From NCBI RefSeq assembly GCF_036421855.1, contig NZ_JAZGOK010000001.1: a stretch of 64,000 bases of DNA. One strand, written 5' to 3'. Of the stretch, positions 49,809 to 60,330 are shown piece after piece. A program made the position numbers and the translations under genes. Numbering within the stretch: the stretch's first letter is position 1; each line of letters begins with the position of its first letter. This stretch comes from Georgenia_B sunbinii (GTDB lineage Bacteria > Actinomycetota > Actinomycetes > Actinomycetales > Actinomycetaceae). The notes under the pieces were generated by a model, which made no database searches, had not been told where the DNA came from, and was given only the letters and a program-made list of their open reading frames with translations.

Positions 49809-51077
49809 ATGACGATCACCTCGCCCCCCACGACAGAGCTCGAGTCGCAGGTCCGCAGCTACTCGCGGTCCTGGCCCGTCACCTTCGACCGCGCCGTCGG
49901 CGCCACCATGGTCGACAGCGACGGCAACGAGTACATCGACTTCTTCGCCGGCGCCGGCTCGCTCAACTACGGGCACAACAACCCGGCGCTGAAGAAGGTG
50001 CTCATCGACTACCTGTCCGACGACCGCATCGTGCACTCGCTGGACATGTTCACCGTCGCCCGCGACGAGTTCCTCACGACCTTCGCCGAGACCATCCTGC
50101 GGCCGCGCGGGCTCGACCACAAGGTCGTCTTCCCCGGCCCCGGCGGCGCCAACGCCGTCGAGGCGGCCCTCAAGCTGGCCCGCAAGGTCACCGGCCGTGA
50201 GTCGGTCATCAACTTCACCAACGCCTTCCACGGCATGACGCTCGGCGCCCTCTCGGTCACCGGGAACTCGATGAAGCGCGGCGGGGCCGGCATCCCGCTC
50301 GTGCACGCCACCCCGATGCCGTACGACGACTACTTCGACGGCGACGTCCCGGACTTCCTCTTCCTCGAGCGCCTGCTGTCCGACTCCGGCGGCGGCCTCA
50401 ACGAGCCGGCCGCGGTCATCGTCGAGTCCGTCCAGGGCGAGGGTGGCATCAACGCCGCCCGCGCCGAGTGGCTGCGCAAGCTCTCCGACCTGTGCCAGCG
50501 TCACGGGATCCTGCTCATCCTCGATGACATCCAGATGGGCTGCGGCCGCACCGGCAAGTTCTTCAGCTTCGAGGAAGCCGGGATCGTGCCGGACATCATC
50601 ACGCTGTCGAAGTCGATCAGCGGCTACGGCCTGCCGATGGCGCTGACCCTCGTGCGTCCCGAGCTCGACATCTGGGAGCCGGGTGAGCACAACGGCACCT
50701 TCCGCGGCATCAACCCGGCCTTCGTCACCGCCACCGAGGCCATCCGCCGCTACTGGTCGGACGACTCCCTCGAGCGCGCCACCATCGCCCGTGGCCTGAC
50801 CATCGAGTCCCGGTTCAACACCCTCGTCGCCCGCTACGAGGCCCACGGCCTGGTAGCCAAGGGCCGCGGCATGGCCCGCGGGCTCCAGTTCGCCTCCGGC
50901 GAGCTCGCCGGCCGGGTGACCCACAACGCGTTCGAGAACGGCCTGCTGGTCGAGACCTCCGGGCCCAGCGACGAGGTCGTCAAGCTGCTGCCGCCGCTGA
51001 CGATCACCGACGCCGAGTTCGAGAAGGGCATGCGGATCCTCGAGCGAGCGGTCGTCACCGTGCTCGAGAACGCCTGA
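49809..51077 (+). CDS. ectB: Diaminobutyrate-2-oxoglutarate transaminase
   Basis: 422 residues, class III aminotransferase. FFAGAGSLNYGHNNPALKKVLIDYL, FPGPGGANAVEAALKLARKVTGR, FHGMTLGALSVTGN, LLILDDIQMGCGRTGKFFSFE, and the PLP Lys in DIITLSKSISGYGLPMAL. It forms L-2,4-diaminobutyrate from aspartate semialdehyde. Second gene of the ectoine operon. Confidence 0.95.
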   Translation: MTITSPPTTELESQVRSYSRSWPVTFDRAVGATMVDSDGNEYIDFFAGAGSLNYGHNNPALKKVLIDYLSDDRIVHSLDMFTVARDEFLTTFAETILRPRGLDHKVVFPGPGGANAVEAALKLARKVTGRESVINFTNAFHGMTLGALSVTGNSMKRGGAGIPLVHATPMPYDDYFDGDVPDFLFLERLLSDSGGGLNEPAAVIVESVQGEGGINAARAEWLRKLSDLCQRHGILLILDDIQMGCGRTGKFFSFEEAGIVPDIITLSKSISGYGLPMALTLVRPELDIWEPGEHNGTFRGINPAFVTATEAIRRYWSDDSLERATIARGLTIESRFNTLVARYEAHGLVAKGRGMARGLQFASGELAGRVTHNAFENGLLVETSGPSDEVVKLLPPLTITDAEFEKGMRILERAVVTVLENA

Positions 51078-51110
51078 CCCACCGACCGACCCACCCGAGG
51101 AGACTTCCCC

Positions 51111-51503
51111 ATGATCGTGCGCAGCTTCGACGACATCACCGACACCGACCAGGACATCAAGACCCCGAACTGGCGCTCCAAGCGCCTCATCCTCGCCCGC
51201 GACAAGGTCGGCTTCTCGCTCCACGAGACCACCCTGTACGCCGGCACGGTGAACGAGTTCTGGTACGCCAACCACATCGAGGCCGTCGTCATCATCGAGG
51301 GCGAGGGCACCATCACCGACCTCGGCACCGGTGAGGTCCACGAGCTGCGGCCCGGCTCGATGTACCTGCTCAACGACCACGACAAGCACGTCGTACGTCC
51401 GCGCACCGAGGTGCGCACCATCTGCGTGTTCAACCCGCCGGTGACCGGCCGCGAGGTGCACGACGAGAACGGCGTCTACCCGCTCGTCGTCGAGGACGAC
51501 TGA
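51111..51503 (+). CDS. ectC: L-ectoine synthase
   Basis: 130 residues, cupin. MIVRSFDDITDTDQDIKTPNWRSKRLILARDKVGFSLHETTLYAGTVNEFWYANHIEAVVIIEGEGTI and GSMYLLNDHDKHVVRPRTEVRTICVFNPPVTGREVHDENGVYPLV are the EctC family. It closes the ring to ectoine. No ectD (hydroxylase) follows, so the product is probably ectoine, not hydroxyectoine. Confidence 0.95.
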   Translation: MIVRSFDDITDTDQDIKTPNWRSKRLILARDKVGFSLHETTLYAGTVNEFWYANHIEAVVIIEGEGTITDLGTGEVHELRPGSMYLLNDHDKHVVRPRTEVRTICVFNPPVTGREVHDENGVYPLVVEDD

Positions 51504-51557
51504 CCGGGCGCCCCGCCAGACCGGGGCATCCCGCCCCGCCTCAGGCCGCGGATTATC

Positions 51558-51596
51558 GTGAAGGGTTCGTCAGCATTGCGCTGACGAACCCTTCAC
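51558..51596. terminator. Bidirectional terminator between ectC and pepA
   Basis: Perfect 17-bp arms GTGAAGGGTTCGTCAGC and GCTGACGAACCCTTCAC with a 5-nt loop, in the convergent gap of ectC and pepA. Confidence 0.88.
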
Positions 51597-51624
51597 GCTC
51601 TCTACAGAGTGTCCCGGCGGGTCG

Positions 51625-53202
51625 TCAGAGGTCGGCGAGCCAGCGCAGCAGCAGCCGCGCGCCGTAGCCCGTGGGGCCCTCGGGAATCTCGTCCGTCGCC
51701 TTGGTCGCCCGGCCGGCGCCGGCGATGTCCAGGTGCGCCCAGCGGGTGCCGGCCGCGAAGTGCTGGAGGAACAGCGCCGCGGTGATCGACCCGCCGGCGA
51801 TGGTGGGGTCGAGCGCCTGGTGGCTGATGTCGGCCACCGTGGAGTCCAGCGCGGGGCGGTAGGACGCTGCCAGCGGCATCCGCCACGCTCGCTCGCCGCT
51901 GCGCTCCCCCGCCGCCACGAGCGCCGCCGCGAGGGCGTCGTCGTCGCTGTAGAGCGCGGCGTGGGTACGCCCCAGGCCGAGGGTCGCGGCGCCGGTGAGG
52001 GTCGCGAGGTCGACGATGACGTCCGGGGCGAGCTCGGCCCGCGCCCACGCGATGGCGTCGGCGAGCACCATGCGCCCCTCGGCGTCAGTGTTGGAGACCT
52101 CGATGGTGGTGCCGTCGTAACCGCGCACGACGTCACCGGGACGGTAGGAGGCGGCGCCGACAGCGTTCTCGGCGAGCGCGAGCACCCCGACCACGGTGTG
52201 CGGCGAGCGCTGCTCGGCGGCCGCCAGCGTGGCAGCCAGCACCGTGGCCGCCCCGGCCATGTCCGTCTTCATGCCGACCATCGCGTCGCGCGGCTTGAGT
52301 GAAATGCCGCCGGTGTCGAAGGTGATGCCCTTGCCGACGAGCACGACCGTGCGTCCCGACCGGTCGGCGGCCGGCGGGGTCCACCGGACGGTGACGAGGC
52401 GCGGCGGGCTGGCGGAGCCGGCGCCGACGGCCAGCAGCGCGCCCATGCCGTGGCGCCGCAGCCACTCCTCGTCGTGGCTCTCGACGCTGACGCCGGGCAT
52501 GCCGGCAGCCAGCGCGTGGGCCTGGTCGACCAGCCACTGGGGGTCCTTGATGTTCGACGGCGTCGCGGCGAGGAACCGCGCGCGGCAGGTCGCGGTAGCG
52601 CCGGCGCGGGCGCGAGCGAGGACGTCGGCGTCGGCCGGTGAGCCGTTGCCGAGCAGCACCAGCTGCTCGGCGGGCGGCTGCCCCGGACGGTCGCCCTGGG
52701 CGCGGCGCGGCCCACGGTAGGCGGTGAGCCAGAAGCCTTCGGCGAGCGCGGCGAGGCCGGCATCGTCGGTGGCGCTGCCGACGGTGGTCACCACGGTGCC
52801 CAGGCCCGCGGTGGCCCGGCAGATGGCCGAGCCGACGGTGCGCATCGCCCGTGGCCCGCCGTCACCGATCCCGACGACGACGAGCCTGGCGGGCAGATCC
52901 GCCCAGCCGAAGTCGCGGCCGGCGACGGGGCGGGGAAGGTCGAGGACCGCGGTCTGGCCGGCCTTGCCGGTCAGCCGCGAGCGCGACGCCAGGTCGACGA
53001 TGTCGATGCCGTACCGCGCGGCGGCATCAGCGGCGCCGGGCCGCGGCTCGACCCCCGCGTCCTCGGCCTCACCGGGCGCCACGGGGACGACGACGGCAGC
53101 CACTCGGGAGCCGTCGGACCACCACCCGTCGGTACCGAAGGTGGCGTCCTGCCCCGTGACGGCGGGTAGGTCGGTGAGGCCGAGGTCGCGCAGGGTCGTC
53201 AT
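51625..53202 (-). CDS. pepA: Leucyl aminopeptidase (M17)
   Basis: 525 residues. The metal and catalytic blocks are clear: VGKGITFDTGGISLKPRDAMVGMKTDMAGAATVL and IEVSNTDAEGRMVLADAIAWA, with LTGAATLGLG nearby. The N-terminal 190 residues form the usual M17 regulatory domain. It removes N-terminal residues from peptides in the cytoplasm. DUF3117 is encoded 10 bp upstream in the same direction. Confidence 0.94.
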   Translation of the reverse strand: MTTLRDLGLTDLPAVTGQDATFGTDGWWSDGSRVAAVVVPVAPGEAEDAGVEPRPGAADAAARYGIDIVDLASRSRLTGKAGQTAVLDLPRPVAGRDFGWADLPARLVVVGIGDGGPRAMRTVGSAICRATAGLGTVVTTVGSATDDAGLAALAEGFWLTAYRGPRRAQGDRPGQPPAEQLVLLGNGSPADADVLARARAGATATCRARFLAATPSNIKDPQWLVDQAHALAAGMPGVSVESHDEEWLRRHGMGALLAVGAGSASPPRLVTVRWTPPAADRSGRTVVLVGKGITFDTGGISLKPRDAMVGMKTDMAGAATVLAATLAAAEQRSPHTVVGVLALAENAVGAASYRPGDVVRGYDGTTIEVSNTDAEGRMVLADAIAWARAELAPDVIVDLATLTGAATLGLGRTHAALYSDDDALAAALVAAGERSGERAWRMPLAASYRPALDSTVADISHQALDPTIAGGSITAALFLQHFAAGTRWAHLDIAGAGRATKATDEIPEGPTGYGARLLLRWLADL

Positions 53203-53212
53203 GCGGCGGGGC

Positions 53213-53380
53213 TCAGGAGACGACGGCGTTGAGTGCGTCGCCGAGCTCGCCGGCCTCTCCCGGTGTCAGCTCGACCACCAGGCGCCCGCCGCCCTCGAGC
53301 GGCACGCGCATGACGATGCCGCGTCCCTCCTTGGTGACCTCCATCGGGCCGTCCCCAGTCCTCGGCTTCATCGCGGCCAT
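53213..53380 (-). CDS. DUF3117 protein
   Basis: 55 residues: MAAMKPRTGDGPMEVTKEGRG, then MRVPLEGGGRLVVELTPGEAGELGDAL. This is the whole of the short DUF3117 family, nearly universal in Actinobacteria and of unknown function. It lies 10 bp ahead of pepA, so the two are probably co-transcribed. Confidence 0.9.
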   Translation of the reverse strand: MAAMKPRTGDGPMEVTKEGRGIVMRVPLEGGGRLVVELTPGEAGELGDALNAVVS

Positions 53381-53485
53381 CTGCCATCCCTACCCTTCGT
53401 GTGATCGCCGCTGTCCCAAGGCCTGCGACGGCGGCTTAACCACCCCCATCTTAGGGCACCTGGCCTGCAGGGTCGTGGCTACGGG

Positions 53486-54325
53486 TCAGGAGGTCGCGGT
53501 CTCCTCGGCCACGGCGGTCTGCGCCCGCTCCTCCGCGTGCATCGTCGCCAGCCCGTCCTGCAGCCGCGCGACGGCCTCGGCGGCGGTGTCGACCACCGGC
53601 ATGAGGTCGAGGTCGGCGGGGGCGATCATGCCGGCTTCCGCCATGGTGCTGCGCAGCCAGTCGACGAGACCGCCCCAGTACTCGGTGCCGACGAGGACGA
53701 TCGGGAAGGAGCGCACCTTCTGGGTCTGCACGAGGGTGAGCGCCTCGAAGAGCTCGTCCATCGTGCCGAAGCCGCCGGGCAGCACGATGAAGCCCAGCGC
53801 GTACTTGACGAACATCGTCTTGCGGGCGAAGAAGTAGCGGAAGTTGACCCCGAGGTCGACCCACTCGTTCATGCCCTGCTCGAAGGGCAGCTCGATGCCC
53901 AGCCCCACCGACACCCCGCCGGCCTCGGAGGCGCCCTTGTTCGCGGCCTCCATGACCCCCGGGCCGCCGCCGGTGATGACGGCGTAGTCCGCGTCGACGA
54001 GCCGGCGGGCGATCTCCTCACCGAGCGCGTACTCGGGGCTGTCGCGCTTGCTGCGGGCCGAGCCGAAGACGCTGACGGCGGGGCCGAGCTCGGCCAGCGC
54101 ACCGAAGCCCTCGACGAACTCGCTCTGGATGCGCATCACGCGCCAGGGGTCCTCGTGCAGCCAGTGGGCCGACTGGCCGTGGGCGAGCAGCCGCTCGTCG
54201 GTCGTCTGCGCCGGGATCTGGTCCCCGCGCAGGATCACCGGGCCCTTGCGGTAGACGTCGTCGTCCCGGCTGTCGGGGACAGTGGCGCGCCGGCCGTTGC
54301 TCCGGTTGTCATAGCTGCGGCTCAT
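53486..54325 (-). CDS. LOG-family protein (TIGR00730, cytokinin riboside phosphoribohydrolase-like)
   Basis: 279 residues from the ATG at 54325. The two LOG motifs are GGGPGVMEAANKGASEAGG and VLPGGFGTMDELFEALTLVQ, in a Rossmann fold (VSVFGSARSKRDSPEYALGEEIARRLVDADYAVITGGG). Family members release adenine from nucleotides; the bacterial role is uncertain. The N-terminal 50 residues form a charged extension. Confidence 0.9.
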   Translation of the reverse strand: MSRSYDNRSNGRRATVPDSRDDDVYRKGPVILRGDQIPAQTTDERLLAHGQSAHWLHEDPWRVMRIQSEFVEGFGALAELGPAVSVFGSARSKRDSPEYALGEEIARRLVDADYAVITGGGPGVMEAANKGASEAGGVSVGLGIELPFEQGMNEWVDLGVNFRYFFARKTMFVKYALGFIVLPGGFGTMDELFEALTLVQTQKVRSFPIVLVGTEYWGGLVDWLRSTMAEAGMIAPADLDLMPVVDTAAEAVARLQDGLATMHAEERAQTAVAEETATS

Positions 54326-54365
54326 GCCTCTCCTCGTGATCGTGGTCGTGGTGGTCGCGGCCGGC

Positions 54366-55880
54366 TCAGTGCAGCGTGCGGGCCGCCTCGGCGATCGAGC
54401 CACTGAGGGAAGGGTAGATGGTGTAGACGTTGGCGAGCTGGTCGGCGGTGATCCGCTGCGTCACGGCGACCGCGAGCGGGAAGATCAGCTCACTGGCGCG
54501 GGGCGCGACGACCACCCCGCCGAGCACCGCCCCGGAGTGCCGGTCGGCGATGACCTTGACGAACCCGTCGTGGATGCCGAGCATCTTCGCCCGCGGGTTG
54601 CGGGCGAGCGGGATCCGGGTGACGGCGGCGTCCACGGTGCCCTCGGCGATGTCCTTCTCCGACATCCCGATGGTCGCGATCTCCGGGGAGGTGAAGATGT
54701 TCGCGGCGACCGCCGCGGTGTCCAGCGGCGAGACCGCGTCGCCCAGCGCGTGCCACATCGCCACCCGGCCCTGCATCGCGGCGACCGAGGCCAGCGGCAG
54801 CACACCGGTGGCGTCGCCGGCGGCGTAGACCCGCACCGCCGTCGTCCGCGAGACCCGGTCGACCTGGATGTGACCGCTGCCGGTGACCGCGACACCGGCC
54901 TCCGCCAGCCCGAGGTCGTCGGTGTTCGGCACGCCGCCGACCGCGACGAGGCAGTGCGAGGCGGCCACCGTGCGGCCGTCGGTGAGCTCGACGACGACCC
55001 CGTCCTCGGTGCGCCGCACCGCGGCGGCGCGCGAGCGCGACAGCACGGTCATGCCACGGCGCCGGAAGACGTTCTCGATGAGCTCGGCAGCGTCCTCGTC
55101 CTCTCCCGGCAGCACCTGCTCACGGCTGGAGACGAGGGTGACGGGCACGCCCAGACCGATGTAGGCGCCGGCGAACTCGGCGCCGGTGACCCCGGAACCG
55201 ACGACGACGAGGTGCTCCGGCGGCGCGTCGAGGTTGTACATCTGCACCCAGGTGAGGATCCGCTCGCCGTCGGGCCGGGCGTCGGGCAGCACGCGCGGGC
55301 TGGCGCCGGGGGCGAGGAGCACGACGTCGGCGACGAGCTCGGCGGGCCCGTCGGGCGTCTCGACGGCGACGAGCCGGGTGCCGTCGCTGCGCAGGCCACC
55401 GGTGAGCCGGCCGCTGCCGTCGACGAGGGTGACGCCATCCCGCTCGAGGCGGGCCCGGATGTCCTCCGACTGGCGCCGGGCGAGGTCGAGCACCCGCCGG
55501 TTGACCACCCCCATGTCCACGGTGTGCGCGCCGCCGTCGTGCGACCGGATGCCGAGCTCCTCGGCGGACTCGGCCACGGTCGCCCACTCCGCGGTGGCGA
55601 TGAGCGTCTTGGAGGGCACGACGTCGGTGAGCACCGCGGCGCCGCCCATCCCCTGCCGCTCGACGATGCACACCCGGGCGCCGAGCTGGGCGGCGACGAG
55701 CGCCGCCTCGTAGCCCCCGGGACCGCCGCCGATGATGACGACCCGGCTCCCCTCGCGCACCGGGGACCTGCCGGCCACCTCGTGGCTGCGGGTCCCCTCG
55801 ACGGGGGCGGGGCGCGCCGGCGGCCCGGCGCTGGTGGGCGGCTCTGACGGTGACGGCTGCAGGATACTCACGTGAGGCAT
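54366..55880 (-). CDS. lpdA: NAD(P)H-quinone dehydrogenase (LpdA-like flavoprotein)
   Basis: 504 residues from the ATG at 55880. FAD site VVIIGGGPGGYEAALVAAQLGARVCIVE, NAD(P) site LVVVGSGVTGAEFAGAYIGLG, second FAD motif VRVYAAGDATG. The C-terminal dimer domain ends in VYTIYPSLSGSIAEAARTLH. The position of the redox Cys pair reads GGAAVLTDVVPSKT, with no Cys. This matches mycobacterial LpdA-type quinone reductases, which lack the lipoamide disulfide. The first 45 residues are a Pro/Ser-rich extension. Confidence 0.88.
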   Translation of the reverse strand: MPHVSILQPSPSEPPTSAGPPARPAPVEGTRSHEVAGRSPVREGSRVVIIGGGPGGYEAALVAAQLGARVCIVERQGMGGAAVLTDVVPSKTLIATAEWATVAESAEELGIRSHDGGAHTVDMGVVNRRVLDLARRQSEDIRARLERDGVTLVDGSGRLTGGLRSDGTRLVAVETPDGPAELVADVVLLAPGASPRVLPDARPDGERILTWVQMYNLDAPPEHLVVVGSGVTGAEFAGAYIGLGVPVTLVSSREQVLPGEDEDAAELIENVFRRRGMTVLSRSRAAAVRRTEDGVVVELTDGRTVAASHCLVAVGGVPNTDDLGLAEAGVAVTGSGHIQVDRVSRTTAVRVYAAGDATGVLPLASVAAMQGRVAMWHALGDAVSPLDTAAVAANIFTSPEIATIGMSEKDIAEGTVDAAVTRIPLARNPRAKMLGIHDGFVKVIADRHSGAVLGGVVVAPRASELIFPLAVAVTQRITADQLANVYTIYPSLSGSIAEAARTLH

Positions 55881-55937
55881 TGTGCCCCGTTCGCCGTGGT
55901 GGCTGCCTGTTCTGGCGCCGCGCGATACCGTCGCACC

Positions 55938-56774
55938 ATGACCTCCGCCCCGTCCTCCCCCGCTCCCGACGACCCGTTCACGGTGGCGCGGCACGCCGCC
56001 GAGGTGGTCGCCGAGCTCACCGGGGTGGCGCGGCACGACGTCGCGCTCGTCCTCGGCTCCGGCTGGGGCGGGGCCGCCGACCTCCTCGGCGAGACCGTCG
56101 CGGAGCTGCCGGCGACGGCGGTCCCCGGCTTCCACGCGGCGGCGGTCGCCGGCCACGGCGGGACGATCCGCTCGATCCGGATCACCGCCGACGACGGCGC
56201 CACCCGTCACGCGCTCGTGCTCGGCGCCCGCACCCACTACTACGAGGGCCACGGGGTGCGGGCCGTGGCGCACGGCGTCCGCACCGCCGCGGCGGCCGGC
56301 GTCACCAGCCTCGTGCTCACCAACGGCTGCGGCGGCCTGCGCCAGGAGTGGCCCGCCGGCACCCCCGTGCTCATCGCCGACCACCTCAACCTCACCGCCG
56401 CCTCACCGCTCGAGGGCGCCACCTTCGTCGACCTCACCGACCTCTACTCCCCGCGGCTGCGCGACATCGCCCTCGGCGTCGACCCGGAGCTGCCGCAGGG
56501 CGTCTACGCCCAGCTGCCCGGCCCCCACTACGAGACCCCCGCCGAGGTCCGCATGCTGCAGCGGCTCGGCGCGGACCTCGTCGGGATGTCAACCGCGCTC
56601 GAGGCGATCGCCGCCCGTCAGGCCGGCCTGGAGGTGCTCGGCCTGTCGCTGGTGACCAACCCGGCGGCCGGCATCAGCCCCGTCCCGCTCGCCCACGAGG
56701 ACGTGCTCGCCGCGGGCCGTGACGCCGGCCCGCGCATCTCCCAGCTGCTCAGCACCATCGTCCGTCGTATCTGA
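55938..56774 (+). CDS. Purine-nucleoside phosphorylase
   Basis: 278 residues. DVALVLGSGWGGAADLLGETV (phosphate loop), VLGARTHYYEGHGVRAVAHGVRTAAAAGV, LVLTNGCGGLRQEWPAGTPVLIADHLNLT, GVYAQLPGPHYETPAEVRML and DLVGMSTALEAIAARQAGLEVLGLSLVTN define the trimeric class II PNP. It splits guanosine/inosine. It is divergent from lpdA by 57 bp and co-directional with the mutase gene, a common pair in actinobacteria. Confidence 0.94.
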   Translation: MTSAPSSPAPDDPFTVARHAAEVVAELTGVARHDVALVLGSGWGGAADLLGETVAELPATAVPGFHAAAVAGHGGTIRSIRITADDGATRHALVLGARTHYYEGHGVRAVAHGVRTAAAAGVTSLVLTNGCGGLRQEWPAGTPVLIADHLNLTAASPLEGATFVDLTDLYSPRLRDIALGVDPELPQGVYAQLPGPHYETPAEVRMLQRLGADLVGMSTALEAIAARQAGLEVLGLSLVTNPAAGISPVPLAHEDVLAAGRDAGPRISQLLSTIVRRI

Positions 56775-56813
56775 GGGACCCGGCCTACCGGGAGAGAGGC
56801 AAGGCACGAGACC

Positions 56814-58514
56814 ATGCACTTCGAGGACGTCCGGACCTGGATCGCGCAGGACCCCGACCCGCAGACCGCCGCCGAGCTGTCGGAGCTGCTGGCCGTCGCC
56901 GGCGGCACCGGGGCTGAGGCCACCGAGGCCGTTGCCGAGCTCACCGACCGCTTCCGTGGCCCGCTGGAGTTCGGCACCGCCGGGCTGCGGGGGGCGCTGG
57001 GCGCGGGACCCAACCGGATGAACCGCGCCGTCGTCATCCGCACCACGGCCGGCCTCGCCGCCTACCTCACCGCGCAGCTCGACGGGCAGGCGCCGCGCGT
57101 CGTCGTCGGGTACGACGCCCGGCACGGCTCGGCGACCTTCGCCGAGGACGCCGCGGCTGTCCTCACCGGAGCGGGCGCCGAGGCGCTGCTGCTGCCCGAG
57201 GCGGGCCCGACCCCTGTGCTCGCCTTCGCGGTCCGGGACCTCGGCGCCGACGCCGGCATCATGGTCACCGCCAGCCACAACCCGCGGGAGGACAACGGCT
57301 ACAAGGTCTACCTCGGTGGCCGGGTGGTCACCGACGCCGGCCAGGGCGCCCAGCTCGTCGCGCCAGCCGACGCGGCGATCGCCGCGCAGATCGCCGCGGT
57401 GCCCGGCGCGACCGAGGTGCCCCGGCCCGGCTCGGGCTGGCAGCTGCTCGACGGCGCGGTCGCCGAGCGCTACCTGGCCCGGGTGGCCGCCCAGGTGCCC
57501 ACCGGGTATGCCCGTGACCTGCGGATCGTCTACACCCCGATGCATGGGGTCGGGGGCGCCACCGCCGTCGCCGCGCTGGCCCGGGCCGGCTTCTCCGACG
57601 TCCTCGTCGTGCCGCAGCAGGCCGACCCGGACCCTGACTTCCCCACGGTGGCGTTCCCCAACCCCGAGGAGCCCGGTGCGCTCGACCTCGCGCTGCACCT
57701 GGCCGTGCACGAGTCGGCCGACCTCATCATCGCCAACGACCCGGACGCCGACCGTTGCTCGGTGGCGGTGCCCGACCGCGACGCCGCCGGCGGCTGGCGC
57801 CAGCTCACCGGCGACGAGGTCGGCTCGCTGCTCGGCGAGCAGGCCGCGATCACCGGTGCGGTGGTCGGCGGCGGGGTGCTCGCCAGCTCGGTGGTGTCCT
57901 CCCGGCTGCTCGCCAAGATCGCTGCCTCCCACGGGCTGCAGCACCGCACCACCCTCACCGGCTTCAAGTGGATCAGCCGGGTACCGGGGCTGGTGTTCGG
58001 CTACGAGGAGGCCCAGGGCTACTGCGTGGACCCGGCCGCGGTGCGTGACAAGGACGGCATCAGCGCCGCGGTGCGGGTGGCGCTGCTCGCCTCCCAGCTG
58101 ACCGACCGCGGCTGGACGCTGGGCGACGCGCTGGACGCCATCGCGGTGCGCCATGGCCTGCACGCCACCGCTCCGCTGACGCTGCGGGTATCGGACGGCT
58201 CGGTCATCGCGCCGGTGATGGCGCGGCTGCGCGAGCGGGGGCCGGCCTCGCTGGCCGGCTCACCCGTGGTGCACACCGTGGACCTGTCCCTCGGCGAGGG
58301 GGACCTGCCCCCGACCGACGGCCTGGTGTTCGTCACCGCCGCCGAGGACCGCGTCGTCGTCCGTCCCAGCGGCACCGAGCCGAAGCTCAAGTGCTACCTC
58401 GAGGTGATCGTGCCGGCCGCCGACCGGGCGCAGGTGCCCGCCGCCCGGCGCGCCGCCGCGGCTCGGCTCGAGACGATCCGCGCCGAGCTGGCCGCCACGA
58501 TCGGGCTCGACTAG
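56814..58514 (+). CDS. Phosphohexomutase (phospho-sugar mutase)
   Basis: 566 residues. FGTAGLRGALGAGPNRMN, the phosphoserine loop GIMVTASHNPREDNGYKVYLGG, the metal loop IIANDPDADRCSVAVPD, the sugar loop GYEEAQGYCVDPAAVRDKDGISAA and the phosphate loop VVRPSGTEPKLKCYLEV are all intact. It interconverts 1- and 6-phosphates of glucose, mannose or ribose. In this position the enzyme is often named PgmB or a phosphopentomutase-type protein. Confidence 0.93.
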   Translation: MHFEDVRTWIAQDPDPQTAAELSELLAVAGGTGAEATEAVAELTDRFRGPLEFGTAGLRGALGAGPNRMNRAVVIRTTAGLAAYLTAQLDGQAPRVVVGYDARHGSATFAEDAAAVLTGAGAEALLLPEAGPTPVLAFAVRDLGADAGIMVTASHNPREDNGYKVYLGGRVVTDAGQGAQLVAPADAAIAAQIAAVPGATEVPRPGSGWQLLDGAVAERYLARVAAQVPTGYARDLRIVYTPMHGVGGATAVAALARAGFSDVLVVPQQADPDPDFPTVAFPNPEEPGALDLALHLAVHESADLIIANDPDADRCSVAVPDRDAAGGWRQLTGDEVGSLLGEQAAITGAVVGGGVLASSVVSSRLLAKIAASHGLQHRTTLTGFKWISRVPGLVFGYEEAQGYCVDPAAVRDKDGISAAVRVALLASQLTDRGWTLGDALDAIAVRHGLHATAPLTLRVSDGSVIAPVMARLRERGPASLAGSPVVHTVDLSLGEGDLPPTDGLVFVTAAEDRVVVRPSGTEPKLKCYLEVIVPAADRAQVPAARRAAAARLETIRAELAATIGLD

Positions 58515-58525
58515 CAGCAGGCGGA

Positions 58526-59277
<752 letters not shown>

Positions 59278-59281
<4 letters not shown>

Positions 59282-60330
59282 AGGCGTCCCTTTCGCAGGA
59301 TGACGATGAGGAAGATGGTGCCGCCGACGAGCTCGATGATGATCGAGACGACGCCTTGCGCGTAGAACAGGTTGTTCATCACGAAGTACGCCCCGGCCAG
59401 GACGACGAACCCGACGAGCACGGCGACCGGGAACACGTACCGGTGGTCGTGGGTGTCGGTGAACTGGTAGGCGAGGGTGGCGACGAGGAAGCCGAAGAAG
59501 GTCATCGGGCCGACGAGCGCGGTCGACACCGCCATGAGGACGGCGACGAGCACGAGCACCTTGACGAGCTCGGCGCGGTGGTTGAGGCCCAGGCTGGTGG
59601 TGGCGTCACGGCCCAGCGCGAGCACGTTGAGCCGCCGGGCCCTGGCCCACAGCAGGCCGCCGGCCACCACGCACAGCGGGATGGCGACCGGCAGGTAGTC
59701 GGCATCGGCGTTGGACACCGAGCCGAACAGCCGGGCGGTGAGGATGTCGAACTCGCTCGGGGTGAGCAGCCGCTGCATGAACGTGGAGACCGAGCCGAGC
59801 CCGCCGCCGATGATGATGCCGATGAGCAGCATCACGTGGAGGTTGCCGTGCCGGCCCGAGAGCAGCCAGCCGTACAGCGCGACCGCCAGCCCCACCATGA
59901 TGCCGATCTGGGTGAGGAACTGCGGCACGCCGGTGAGCGAGACGAGGCCGGCGGCACCGAGGAAGTAGACCGCCGACGTCTGGACGGCGATGTACAGCGA
60001 CTCGAAGCCCATGATCGACGGGGTGATGATGCGGTTGTTCGTCACCGTCTGGAAGCTCACCGTGGCGATCGCCTGGCAGGACGCGACGATGAGCATGACG
60101 ACGACGTTCTTGACCCGCAGCTGCGCGATCCGCCAGAAGCCGTCGGAGCCGACGGGCATCGGGTTGTCCCACGCGATGAGCCCGGCGGCGAAGGTGACCG
60201 CGAGCAGCACGAGGCCGGCGAGGATGATCCAGTAGCGGCGGCGCGCACGAGCCGTCGGCAGCGGGCCGGACCGGCGGGCCGGGCTCGACGGGCGGGGCGT
60301 GGCCCGCGCGGTGGTGACGGCGCTAGCCAC
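59278..60330 (-). CDS. Iron-siderophore ABC transporter permease (second)
   Basis: 350 residues, FecCD family with about ten helices. SIMGFESLYIAVQTSAVYFLG, GTVSVS-like stretch LGSVSTFMQRLLTPSEFDILTARLFGSVSNAD and RRLNVLALGRDATTSLGLNHRAELVKV are characteristic, as is VGPMTFFGFLVATLAYQFTDTHDHRYVFPV. It overlaps the other permease by 8 bp and the ATPase by 4 bp. Confidence 0.93.

Noticed and set aside
51504..51624. ectD (ectoine hydroxylase) after ectC
   Set aside because: Only a terminator follows; the next gene is the convergent pepA.
53199..53387. 62-codon minus-strand frame overlapping DUF3117
   Set aside because: It is a different frame over the real DUF3117 gene, whose sequence matches the family end to end.
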